Below are positions 1-7,639 of a stretch of 64,000 nt of DNA, one piece after another. Each line of letters opens with the position of its first letter. The stretch's first letter is position 1. Source of the stretch: Arthrobacter sp. 18067 (GTDB lineage: Bacteria; Actinomycetota; Actinomycetes; Actinomycetales; Micrococcaceae); NCBI RefSeq assembly GCF_902706295.1, contig NZ_CACSJJ010000025.1, positions 18,625 to 82,624 of the forward strand. The letters run 5' to 3'. Under the pieces are notes generated by a model. It ran no database searches. It worked only from the letters and a program-made list of their open reading frames with translations, and was not told the origin of the DNA. A program made the translations under genes and the position numbers.

Positions 1-360
1 TCCACGCCAGGCATTGTGATAGCGGCTTTGAGCCTTGCGATCATGCCGGCCCTTTCCTACTACCAGCGTCGGGCCGGCAGGGAACTTGGCTCCAGAACTG
101 CAGTGGCGGACTCGAAGCAGACGCTGCTCTGCACGTACCTCTCAGGCGTGCTGCTGATCGGACTGGTGCTGAACAGCGCTCTGGGTTGGTGGTGGGCCGA
201 CGCCGGCGCAGCACTGGTGATTGCCGCCATCGCCGTTCGTGAGGGCGCGAACGCCTGGCGCGGAGACGTCTGCTGCACCGCCCCCAGCACAAACACACCA
301 ACCCATGGCGCGGCAGACGCCGACTGCTGCCAAACGGTGGAAGAAAAACCGCCAGCGTAG
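1..360 (+). CDS. Cation transporter of the CDF type, C-terminal part (truncated by window edge)
   Basis: The reading frame is open from the first base, so the start lies outside the window. About 119 residues are visible. They hold two hydrophobic segments separated by a short loop, with the conserved pattern ADSKQTLLC...GWWWADAGAALVIA...REGANAWRG that I associate with actinobacterial cation diffusion facilitator-like transporters. The tail is Cys-rich (a CC pair and a second CC near the end) and could bind soft metals. The metal is unknown; proximity to the Nramp and arsenic genes suggests a metal-resistance neighbourhood. Family assignment is from memory of the motif. Confidence 0.7.
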   Translation, partial: STPGIVIAALSLAIMPALSYYQRRAGRELGSRTAVADSKQTLLCTYLSGVLLIGLVLNSALGWWWADAGAALVIAAIAVREGANAWRGDVCCTAPSTNTPTHGAADADCCQTVEEKPPA

Positions 361-410
361 AACAACCCTCCCTTCCAAACCAGCCACCCACCGCGACCAG
401 GAAAGCATCC

Positions 411-1103
411 ATGACGCAAGCACCACCACGCCCCCGGCCCGCCGTAGACACCGCCAAGAAAGTCCGCATCATCGTGTGGATCCTGATCGCGGCTGTTGTA
501 GCGGCAGGGGTCATCTGGTTCGCAGTGTTCACGGCCACCAAGCCGGCCCCCAGCACCGCTGCGCCGGCGGGCGGAGCACAGTTGGTCCGCGAAGACAGCC
601 ACAGGATCACCACTCCTGCCACCGAAAAGGCGCAGCTGGTGGAGTTCCTGGACTTCGAATGCGAGTCCTGCCGTGCCGCCTACCCGTTGGTGGAGGAACT
701 AAAAGAGGAATACGGGGACCGGATCACTTTCGTCCAGCGCTACTTCCCCCTCGCCGGGCACAGGAATTCCGGAACTGCCGCGCTGGCCGTTGAAGCTGCC
801 GCCCAGCAAGGCAAGTACGAGGTGATGGTGGCCAAGTTGTTCGCAACACAGCCGCAATGGGGCGAAAAGTCTGACTCGCAGGCATCGACGTTCCGCAGTT
901 ACGCACAGGAACTTGGCTTGGACATGGCGCAATACGATGCCGCCGTCGCGGACGAAAAAACCCAGGCACGAATTCGAAAGGACGCCAGCGACGGCAACGC
1001 CCTTGGCGTCACAGGTACCCCGACATTCTTCCTCGACGTCAAGAAGCTCACCTTGGACACCGAGGAGCAGTTCCGGGAACTGCTCGACGAAGCCGCCAAA
1101 TAG
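411..1103 (+). CDS. Membrane-anchored DsbA-like thiol-disulfide protein
   Basis: A 230-residue protein with one N-terminal transmembrane anchor (about residues 18-41) and an extracytoplasmic thioredoxin-like domain. The active-site CxxC is Cys84-Glu-Ser-Cys87 within the FLDFECESC stretch, and the cis-proline loop GTPTFF lies near the C-terminus. Family members oxidise or reduce cysteines in exported proteins. It starts 50 bases after the cation transporter gene in the same direction, so the two may be co-transcribed. No VKOR or DsbD partner is visible inside the window. It ends 19 bases from the convergent Nramp gene. Confidence 0.85.
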   Translation: MTQAPPRPRPAVDTAKKVRIIVWILIAAVVAAGVIWFAVFTATKPAPSTAAPAGGAQLVREDSHRITTPATEKAQLVEFLDFECESCRAAYPLVEELKEEYGDRITFVQRYFPLAGHRNSGTAALAVEAAAQQGKYEVMVAKLFATQPQWGEKSDSQASTFRSYAQELGLDMAQYDAAVADEKTQARIRKDASDGNALGVTGTPTFFLDVKKLTLDTEEQFRELLDEAAK

Positions 1104-1122
1104 ACTCCTGCTGGCCGGTGGA

Positions 1123-2373
1123 TCAGGATTGGCCGGAAAGCGTCAGGGTGATGAGCACCATGTTCAGTCCCACGATCAAGGTGGCGCTGGTCCAGCCAGC
1201 GACCTTCAAGGCCGTGGAATCCGTGTGAATGCCCATCACGTCACGCTTGCCGGTGAGCCGGATCAGCGGGATCAGGGCGAAGGGGATGCCGAAGCTCAAG
1301 AGCACCTGGCTCAGGACCAAGGCCAGGGTCGGCTCGATGCCCGCACCGAGGATGATCAAGGCGGGAATGAGCGTGATCACCCGGCGCGTCAGCAGGGGGA
1401 TCCGGATTTTCAGCAAACCGCCCATGATGGTCGCACCGGCGTAGCAGCCTACCGAGGTCGAGGCCAAGCCCGAGGCAAGCAAGCCGATGGCGAAGATGAC
1501 GCCGATGGCTGGGCCCAGGGCCGACGTCACCGCAGCGTGTGCGCCGGCGATCGTGTCCGTTCCCTCGATTCCACGAAGGCTGGATGCGGCAAGCAACAGC
1601 ATCGAAATGTTGACCACACCCGCCAACAGCAAGGCGCCCACGACATCGAAGCGCGTTGCGCGGATCAGCCGCGTCCGCACAGCAGGGTCTTCCGAAAAAC
1701 CGTGACGGTCCCGGGCCAAGGCTGAGTGGAGATAGATCGCATGGGGCATTACGGTTGCCCCGAGCATGCTCGCCGCCAACAGGACCGTATCCGTCCCCTC
1801 AAATCGGGGTACCAGGCCAGCCAAGGCGCTGCCGGCATCCGGCGGGTTCACGAAGAGTCCGGACACGAACCCAACGGCAATGACGCCCAGCAGCACCAGG
1901 ATTGCGTACTCAAAGGATCGTTGCCCGCGGTGTGACTGCAACGCCAGGAGCAACATCGAGGCCACGCCAATGATGACGCCACCGGCAAGAAGCGGGAGCC
2001 CGAAAAGCAGGTTCAAGGCCACTGCCCCACCGATCACCTCGGCCATGTCCGTGGCACCAGCCACGATCTCAGCCTGTACCCAGTAGAGGCGCCGCCGCTT
2101 GGTACCCAGCCGCTTGCCCAGGATTTCCGGGAGGCTCATTCCCGTCGCCAAGCCCAGTTTGGCCGATTGGTACTGCACCAAAACAGCCATGGCATTGGCT
2201 ACCACCAGAACCCACACCAGCAAGTACCCGTAGTTGGCACCGGCGGTGAGGTTCGCAGCTACGTTGCCCGGATCCACATAGGCGATGGCGGCCACGAAGG
2301 CCGGGCCCAGCAGCAGGAGCCGTGACCACACCTTGCGGGGCGCACGACGGGTTTCGAGAGTGGGCGCAGCCAT
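1123..2373 (-). CDS. mntH: Nramp-family divalent metal (Mn2+/Fe2+) transporter MntH
   Basis: A 416-residue polytopic membrane protein with the Nramp signatures DPGN in the first membrane helix (near residue 35) and MPHAIYLHS in helix 6, both of which contribute to the metal site. It should import Mn2+ or Fe2+ with protons. I place the start at 2373 because a GAGGA ribosome binding site sits 7 bases upstream; in-frame ATGs at 2379, 2385 and 2388 are less well supported. Upstream, in the 87 bases after arsO, is a GTAC-rich imperfect repeat (about 2410-2450) that could be a metal-regulator site, but I cannot name the regulator. Confidence 0.92.
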   Translation of the reverse strand: MAAPTLETRRAPRKVWSRLLLLGPAFVAAIAYVDPGNVAANLTAGANYGYLLVWVLVVANAMAVLVQYQSAKLGLATGMSLPEILGKRLGTKRRRLYWVQAEIVAGATDMAEVIGGAVALNLLFGLPLLAGGVIIGVASMLLLALQSHRGQRSFEYAILVLLGVIAVGFVSGLFVNPPDAGSALAGLVPRFEGTDTVLLAASMLGATVMPHAIYLHSALARDRHGFSEDPAVRTRLIRATRFDVVGALLLAGVVNISMLLLAASSLRGIEGTDTIAGAHAAVTSALGPAIGVIFAIGLLASGLASTSVGCYAGATIMGGLLKIRIPLLTRRVITLIPALIILGAGIEPTLALVLSQVLLSFGIPFALIPLIRLTGKRDVMGIHTDSTALKVAGWTSATLIVGLNMVLITLTLSGQS

Positions 2374-2460
2374 GGTCATCCTCATCATCGGGGCATTCTG
2401 CTATGAGGATAGCGGAAAGTTAGGCGTACCGAAAAGTACTCTTTAGGCGGCCCGATCGAT

Positions 2461-3861
2461 CTACGAGGTTCCCGCGTCGTAGGGACTCTGGTTTTCGCTT
2501 GAACGGCCATGGGTCAATCCGGTGGGGATGCCGACCAACACAGGCTGCTGCGTTGCGCAGCAACCGTCCGGTTCACCCACGGACGGCACAGCCGCAGCGG
2601 GAACATCGCAACTGGTACCGGAGCCGGCTGAGCACACGCCGGTTTCGGGCAGCTCGAGGTGAACGGCACCTGCTGATACATAGTCACCGGCGAGTGCCGC
2701 AGCCACTGACCGGACCTGCTCATAGCCCGTTGCCAGCAAGAAGGTGGGCGCACGCCCATACGACTTCACGCCCACGATGTAAAAGTCCTTCTCGGGATGG
2801 GCGAGTACTTTGGCGCCATGCGCCGGGACGGTGCCGCACGAGTGGAACTCAGGATCAATGAGCGGACCAAGTTCCGTCGGTGCTTCGACGGCGGGGTCCA
2901 GATTGAGGCGGAGCTCCCTGTGCATGGTGAGATCAGGACGGAAGCCGGTACAAGGCACGACGACGTCCGTCACCAGGGTGCGTCCGTCACCGGACGCTAC
3001 AGTGACGCCTCCCGCGGAGTCTTCCAGCGTGCTGATACCGAACCCTGTGTGCAACTCGACCTGACCTGAGTCCACCAACCGGCGAAGCCTGGCCCCGAGC
3101 TGTCCCCGCGCTGGCAAACCATCGGCATCGCCACCGCCGTAGACCTTGTCCGGAGAAGCTCCGCGTACAGCCCACAGGATGCGGGTATCCGGCTCCTGCT
3201 TAGCCAGCTCCGTAAGGCTGATCAGGGTGTTTGCTGCAGAATGCCCAGCGCCGACCACCAGGACACGGCGGCCCGCGAAGGCAGCGCGGTCCCGCCCAAC
3301 AACGTCGGGCAAGGGTGACGAGATCTTGCCTGCTGCATGGTCTTCGCCAATTGCCGGCAGACCGGACGTTCCCAAGGGATTTCGGGCGGACCACGTGCCG
3401 GAGGCGTCGATGACAGCTGACACCGCGTAATCGAGCACTTCCCCGGCAGATTGCTCAACGCGAACAATAAAGGGTGTTGCATCGCGGTGGCGCACATGGG
3501 TCTTGTCCATGCCCTGACGGGTGACTGCCAGGACCCGTGCGTCCGTGTGGAGCCGGGAGGCTATCTCCGGAGTTGCCGCCAAGGGAGCCAGGTACTCGTC
3601 GATGAGTTCCCCGCCGTAGGGCAGGGCCGTCAGCCGGGGCGTCTCCCAACCGTTGGACTCAAGCAGTCTGACGGCTGCGGCGTCGAGGTTGAAACGCCAA
3701 GGCGAGAACAACCGGACGTGGCGCCACTGCCCAATGGCTGCAGCGGCAGTCGGGCCCGCTTCGAAGATGATCGGATCCAATCCGCGCTCGAGCAGCTGGG
3801 CTGCTGCGGCCAATCCGATAGGGCCCGCGCCTATGACGGCCACGGGAGAGTTCTCATGCAT
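2461..3861 (-). CDS. arsO: ArsO-like FAD/NAD(P)-binding flavoprotein of the arsenic operon
   Basis: A 466-residue flavoprotein with an N-terminal FAD-binding GxGxxG (VIGAGPIGLAAA, residues 9-20) and a second nucleotide-binding motif (VVGAGHSAANT) mid-protein, the two-Rossmann layout of flavin monooxygenase-like oxidoreductases. It is the last gene of the minus-strand series ACR3-arsC-arsT-arsO. The same gene set was described in the Streptomyces pHZ227 arsenic cluster, where arsO is a putative flavin monooxygenase; its substrate is not settled. The C-terminal tail is Cys-rich (CSAGSGTSCD and a later CC), which could bind arsenite. It starts 51 bases after arsT. Confidence 0.75.
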   Translation of the reverse strand: MHENSPVAVIGAGPIGLAAAAQLLERGLDPIIFEAGPTAAAAIGQWRHVRLFSPWRFNLDAAAVRLLESNGWETPRLTALPYGGELIDEYLAPLAATPEIASRLHTDARVLAVTRQGMDKTHVRHRDATPFIVRVEQSAGEVLDYAVSAVIDASGTWSARNPLGTSGLPAIGEDHAAGKISSPLPDVVGRDRAAFAGRRVLVVGAGHSAANTLISLTELAKQEPDTRILWAVRGASPDKVYGGGDADGLPARGQLGARLRRLVDSGQVELHTGFGISTLEDSAGGVTVASGDGRTLVTDVVVPCTGFRPDLTMHRELRLNLDPAVEAPTELGPLIDPEFHSCGTVPAHGAKVLAHPEKDFYIVGVKSYGRAPTFLLATGYEQVRSVAAALAGDYVSAGAVHLELPETGVCSAGSGTSCDVPAAAVPSVGEPDGCCATQQPVLVGIPTGLTHGRSSENQSPYDAGTS

Positions 3862-3912
3862 GGGTTACTCGTTCCTCCGTTGGGCAAATTCCCAGAAGTA
3901 GGTGGGCAATTC

Positions 3913-4890
3913 TCAGAAGTGGGTGGGCTCTTCAACCAGTGCAGTTGCGATGCTGTCGGCGTCGTCCAAAGCAGCGAGGTACCGCTCGGCGTCCAGCGCC
4001 GCCGAGCACCCGGTGCCCGCAGCAGTAATGGCCTGGCGATAGCGGTGATCCACTGCGTCACCGCAAGCAAAAACACCCGAAAGGTTGGTGCATGTTGTAG
4101 GCGAGTCCACCTTGATGTAGCCCTCGGCGTCCAAGTCCACCTGGCCTTCAACCAACTCAGTACGCGGCAAATGACCGATGGCCACGAAGATTCCGGTTGC
4201 CGCCTGTTCCCGCGTTTCACCTGTCCGAGTGTCCTTGAGCGTCACACCGGTGACCTTGGTGTCTCCGTGGATGGCTGTGATGGCAGAGTTCCAGGCGAAC
4301 GTGATCTTGGGGTTGTCCTTGGCCCTCTGAGCCATGATCCGTGAGGCCCTGAGTTCGCCCTTACGCACCACCACTGTCACGGATTTTCCGAAGCGCGTCA
4401 GGAAGGTGGCCTCTTCCATGGCGGAGTCGCCGCCGCCCACCACGATGATGTCCTGCTCACGGAAGAAAAAACCGTCGCAGGTCGCACACCAGGACACGCC
4501 GTGTCCGCTGAGCTTCTTCTCTTCCGGCAGGCCGAGTTCCTTGTAGGCGGAGCCTGTGGCGAGGATGACCGCAGGAGCCTCATGGGTCTCGCCTGCCCCG
4601 GTGACCACGCGCTTAAGGTGGCCCCTTAGATCAACCTCAGTGACGTCGTCGAACACTATCCGTGCGCCGAATTTCTCGGCTTGTTCCTGAAGCCCGTCCA
4701 TGAGCTCCGGCCCTTGTATGCCACCGGGAAATCCGGGGAAGTTTTCTACTTCCGTGGTGTTCATGAGGGCCCCGCCGGCAGTAACAGAGCCGGCCAGAAC
4801 CAAAGGTTTCAACCCAGCACGGGCCGCATAGATGGCAGCCGTGTAGCCGGCAGGGCCGGACCCGATAATGATCAGTTGTTCGTTGCTCAT
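3913..4890 (-). CDS. arsT: Thioredoxin reductase-like flavoprotein ArsT
   Basis: A 325-residue thioredoxin reductase with an FAD-binding motif (IIGSGPAGYTAAIYAA), the redox-active CATCDG, a central NADPH motif (VVGGGDSAMEEA) and the C-terminal FAD motif GVFACGDAVD. It reduces thioredoxin or a related dithiol with NADPH. Its position 24 bases after arsC in the arsenic operon implies that it supplies electrons for arsenate reduction, as proposed for ArsT in Streptomyces. A housekeeping trxB-trxA pair is expected elsewhere in the genome, so this is probably a dedicated copy. No thioredoxin gene is adjacent. Confidence 0.88.
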   Translation of the reverse strand: MSNEQLIIIGSGPAGYTAAIYAARAGLKPLVLAGSVTAGGALMNTTEVENFPGFPGGIQGPELMDGLQEQAEKFGARIVFDDVTEVDLRGHLKRVVTGAGETHEAPAVILATGSAYKELGLPEEKKLSGHGVSWCATCDGFFFREQDIIVVGGGDSAMEEATFLTRFGKSVTVVVRKGELRASRIMAQRAKDNPKITFAWNSAITAIHGDTKVTGVTLKDTRTGETREQAATGIFVAIGHLPRTELVEGQVDLDAEGYIKVDSPTTCTNLSGVFACGDAVDHRYRQAITAAGTGCSAALDAERYLAALDDADSIATALVEEPTHF

Positions 4891-4914
4891 GGGAGTCGCT
4901 CCTGGTAGTCGGAT

Positions 4915-5337
4915 TTACTTGGCGGCGGGGATCAACGAGGCGATCAGGTTCTCGATGCGGGTTTTGATTTCGTCGCGGATGGGGCGGACAGCGTCCACTC
5001 CCTGCCCGGCGGGATCTTCAAGGACCCAGTCCTCGTATCGCTTGCCGGGGAAGTATGGGCATTCGTCGCCGCAACCCATGGTGATCACCACATCCGACTC
5101 CTTGACTGCCTCGGTTGTGAGGACCTTGGGGATCTCAGCCGACATATCGATACCCAGTTCAGACATGGCTTCAACGGCAGCAGGATTGACCTTGTCGGCC
5201 GGCTGGGAGCCGGCAGACCGAACCTCGATGGCACCCTGGGAGAGAGTGGTGAGGAACGCAGCGGCCATCTGCGAGCGCCCTGCGTTGTGGACGCAGACGA
5301 AAAGGACGGAAGGCTTCTTTACGGCATCGGTGGTCAT
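4915..5337 (-). CDS. arsC: Arsenate reductase ArsC (low-molecular-weight phosphatase fold)
   Basis: A 140-residue protein carrying the P-loop CVHNAGR (Cys15-x5-Arg21) and a downstream MGCGDECP motif with Cys89 and Cys93. It reduces arsenate to arsenite for export by the ACR3 pump encoded 15 bases upstream. The MGCGDxCP form resembles the Corynebacterium glutamicum enzymes that use mycothiol and mycoredoxin, while the adjacent arsT argues for thioredoxin coupling; the sequence alone does not decide. The start at 5337 (ATG) is chosen over a TTG at 5349 because a GAGGA ribosome binding site lies 7 bases before the ATG. Confidence 0.9.
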   Translation of the reverse strand: MTTDAVKKPSVLFVCVHNAGRSQMAAAFLTTLSQGAIEVRSAGSQPADKVNPAAVEAMSELGIDMSAEIPKVLTTEAVKESDVVITMGCGDECPYFPGKRYEDWVLEDPAGQGVDAVRPIRDEIKTRIENLIASLIPAAK

Positions 5338-5352
5338 GAATTTCCTCAAAGA

Positions 5353-6453
5353 TCAGGCAGCGATATGGGTGGGGGTGAAACAGCGCTTGCGCGCCCAGAG
5401 GGCTACATACACAAGTGCAACAAGGACGGGTACTTCAATCAAGGGTCCGACGACACCGGCGAGGGCCTGACCGGACGTCACGCCGAAGGTTCCGATCGCT
5501 ACGGCGATGGCGAGTTCGAAGTTGTTGCCCGCCGCAGTGAACGCCAGGGTGGTGGTTTTCGCGTACCCGAGGTTCAAAAAGCGCCCGATCAGCATTCCGG
5601 CGCCAAACACCACAACGAAGTAGACCAATAAGGGCACAGCGATGCGGAGAACGTCCATCGGCCTGGACGTGATGGTCCCACCTTGGAGGGCAAAGAGGAG
5701 CGTGATGGTGAAAAGGAGTCCGTAGAGCGCCAAGGGACCAATCCTTGGCAGGAAGTTCTGCTCGTACCAGCCGCGACCCTTGACCTTCTCACCGATGACG
5801 CGGGTCAGCAGTCCAGCGAGCAGCGGGATGCCCAGGAATATCAAAACCGAGAGCGTGATGGCCCAGAAGGAAAAGTCGGCGGACGTGGTGGGAAGTCCCA
5901 GGAGGGATGGCAGCCACTGGAGGTAGAACCAGCCCAAAGCGCCGAACGCGATCACTTGGAAGACGGAGTTGATGAACACCAAAACGGCCGCGGACTCACG
6001 GTCTCCGCAGGCGAGGTCGTTCCAGATCATCACCATGGCAATGCAGCGGGCCAAGCCCACAATGATGAGCCCGGTCCGGTACTCCGGCAGGTCGGGGATG
6101 AACACCCAGGCAAGCGTGAACATGAAGGCCGGGGCCAGTACCCAATTGATCACCAGTGACGTGACCAGCAGCTTTCGGTCGGCCAACACCAGATGCGCCT
6201 GGTCGTAGCGAACCTTGGCCAGGACCGGGTACATCATCACCAGCAGGCCAACGGCGATGGGCAAGGAGACTTCGCCGATCTTCACGGCTTCCAGTGCGGT
6301 ATTCAAGCCGGGAACCAGGCTGCCCAGCAGCAGGCCCAAAGCCATGGCGGACATGATCCAGGCGGGCAGGAATCGATCCACAGCGGAGAGCTGTCGCACG
6401 ACGTCGGACACCGGGGTATCCTCTCGGGCTGCGGTTTGCGTCGGGGTACTCAC
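5353..6453 (-). CDS. acr3: Arsenite efflux transporter of the ACR3 family
   Basis: A 366-residue membrane protein with about ten hydrophobic helices. The conserved ACR3 stretch GLARCIAMVMIWNDLACGD contains the cysteine required for As(III) transport in characterised family members. It exports arsenite and heads the minus-strand operon followed by arsC, arsT and arsO. The start is GTG at 6453, with AGGAG 6 bases upstream. The promoter faces arsR across an interval containing an inverted repeat that is a good ArsR operator candidate, so arsenite-induced expression is expected. Confidence 0.93.
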   Translation of the reverse strand: MSTPTQTAAREDTPVSDVVRQLSAVDRFLPAWIMSAMALGLLLGSLVPGLNTALEAVKIGEVSLPIAVGLLVMMYPVLAKVRYDQAHLVLADRKLLVTSLVINWVLAPAFMFTLAWVFIPDLPEYRTGLIIVGLARCIAMVMIWNDLACGDRESAAVLVFINSVFQVIAFGALGWFYLQWLPSLLGLPTTSADFSFWAITLSVLIFLGIPLLAGLLTRVIGEKVKGRGWYEQNFLPRIGPLALYGLLFTITLLFALQGGTITSRPMDVLRIAVPLLVYFVVVFGAGMLIGRFLNLGYAKTTTLAFTAAGNNFELAIAVAIGTFGVTSGQALAGVVGPLIEVPVLVALVYVALWARKRCFTPTHIAA

Positions 6454-6508
6454 AAGACTCCTGGCTCTGACGCCCAGCCAACGGACCGGACTTATAGATT
6501 GATGAACT

Positions 6509-6537
6509 TCGATATTGAGTATGTCCAGCTATATCGA
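6509..6537. promoter_or_regulatory. Candidate ArsR operator between acr3 and arsR
   Basis: A perfect 7-base inverted repeat TCGATAT (6509-6515) / ATATCGA (6531-6537), separated by 15 bases, lies between the divergent acr3 and arsR genes. ArsR-family repressors bind AT-rich dyads that overlap the promoter. A second small palindrome, ATTGTCAAT, follows at 6540-6548, and a CATAAT -10-like hexamer (6556-6561) sits 6 bases before the arsR ATG, which would give a leaderless arsR transcript. Confidence 0.6.
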
Positions 6538-6567
6538 TGATTGTCAATGTATGTGCATAATGGATGC

Positions 6568-6924
6568 ATGAACTCCGGGCAAACTCTTGAGCTGACAGCA
6601 GTGGAAGCAGAAGCGTGCTGCGAGCCGTCGGGACAACCATCCATCGACGACTACGAGGCACAGCTGAGGGCATCCGTGTTCAAGGCCCTCGCTGATCCCA
6701 ACCGCCTGCGCCTCCTGTCCATCGTCAAGGGTTCAGAGGGCGGCGAAGCATGCGTCTGCGACCTCACCGAGCCCCTGAACCTCGGGCAGCCGACGGTGTC
6801 CCACCATCTGAAGATCCTGGTCGATGCCGGCCTCCTCCACCGCGAGAAACGTGGCACATGGGCGTACTATTCGCTGGTCCCCGGCGCCATTGAACGGACC
6901 ACCGGCCTGCTGGAGAGCCTGTGA
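6568..6924 (+). CDS. arsR: ArsR-family arsenite-responsive repressor
   Basis: A 118-residue winged-helix repressor with the recognition region TVSHHLKILVDAGLL. Likely As(III) ligands are Cys17-Cys18 near the N-terminus and Cys62/Cys64 in the ACVCDLT motif. An N-terminal Cys pair plus one Cys near position 55-65 is the arrangement reported for the C. glutamicum ArsR, unlike the E. coli CVCDLC site. I start at ATG 6568; ATG 6547 and TTG 6541 are also in frame but would overlap the operator and have no ribosome binding site. It overlaps arsN1 by 4 bases. Confidence 0.9.
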   Translation: MNSGQTLELTAVEAEACCEPSGQPSIDDYEAQLRASVFKALADPNRLRLLSIVKGSEGGEACVCDLTEPLNLGQPTVSHHLKILVDAGLLHREKRGTWAYYSLVPGAIERTTGLLESL

Positions 6925-7466
6925 CCAGCCACGCGACAACCAGCCCGCGCGCCACGGACGCCAGTGGAGTCCGCATCCGACCCATGACGTCGACGGACTG
7001 GCCACGTGTCAGGCAGATCTTCACCGCAGGTATCGACTCCGGACACGCCACTTTTGAAGCCGCCGCGCCAGAGTGGGACCACTTCGACGCAACGCGACTC
7101 AAGGATCACCGACTCGTCGCTGAAAAGGAGGGCCAGGTTCTGGGCTGGACCGCCGTTTCCCCAGTGTCCTCGCGGGCCGCTTACTCGGGTGTCGTGGAGC
7201 ATTCCATCTACGTCGCAGGAGATGCCCGAGGGCTAGGCGTTGGCAAGAGCCTCCTCCGCGCCCTCATCGCCTCCACCGAGAATGCGGGCATTTGGACGAT
7301 CCAAGCCAGCGTTTTCCCCGAGAATGCAGCCAGCCTCAGGCTCCATAACGATGAGGGGTTCAACGTTGTGGGCCGACGAAACCGAATCGCCCGCATGCCG
7401 CATGGTCCCCTGGCCGGGCAGTGGCGGGACACCGTCCTGATTGAGCGCAGATCTTCGGTGCTTTAG
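6921..7466 (+). CDS. arsN1: GNAT acetyltransferase, ArsN1-like (arsinothricin/phosphinothricin resistance)
   Basis: A 181-residue GNAT enzyme. The acetyl-CoA site is visible as the GDARGLGVGKSLL loop, and the C-terminus ends in WRDTVLIERRS, a pattern I recall from the ArsN1 branch of phosphinothricin-type acetyltransferases. ArsN1 enzymes acetylate the alpha-amino group of the arsenical antibiotic arsinothricin, and some also act on phosphinothricin. The GTG start overlaps the arsR stop by 4 bases, so it is translationally coupled to the arsenic sensor, which strongly supports an arsenical substrate. Substrate preference cannot be read from the sequence. Confidence 0.75.
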   Translation: MTSHATTSPRATDASGVRIRPMTSTDWPRVRQIFTAGIDSGHATFEAAAPEWDHFDATRLKDHRLVAEKEGQVLGWTAVSPVSSRAAYSGVVEHSIYVAGDARGLGVGKSLLRALIASTENAGIWTIQASVFPENAASLRLHNDEGFNVVGRRNRIARMPHGPLAGQWRDTVLIERRSSVL

Positions 7467-7552
7467 GTCCAAGCTGCAAGCCCAAGCGTCTCGACCACGG
7501 TGATGCACCGGAGTAGCGTCTCCGCATAAGGTCATCACTTCTGGGAGATTCC

Positions 7553-7639
7553 ATGGGCAACACCGAGCCGGCCCTCACGGCAAAGAACGGGACCTGGACC
7601 AATTCGGCCAGCTCGTCGCCTCTCAGGCCCGCCCCATGA
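7553..7639 (+). CDS. Possible 28-residue upstream ORF or leader
   Basis: An ATG preceded by GGGAG at 6-7 bases opens a 28-codon frame whose TGA overlaps the ATG of the next gene (ATGA). The peptide begins MGNTEPALTAKNGTWTN and is Ser/Pro-rich at its end, with no recognisable domain. It may couple translation of the downstream phosphotransferase-like gene, encode a small protein, or be a remnant of a longer 5' gene. Nothing beyond the ribosome binding site and the overlap supports it. Confidence 0.35.
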   Translation: MGNTEPALTAKNGTWTNSASSSPLRPAP

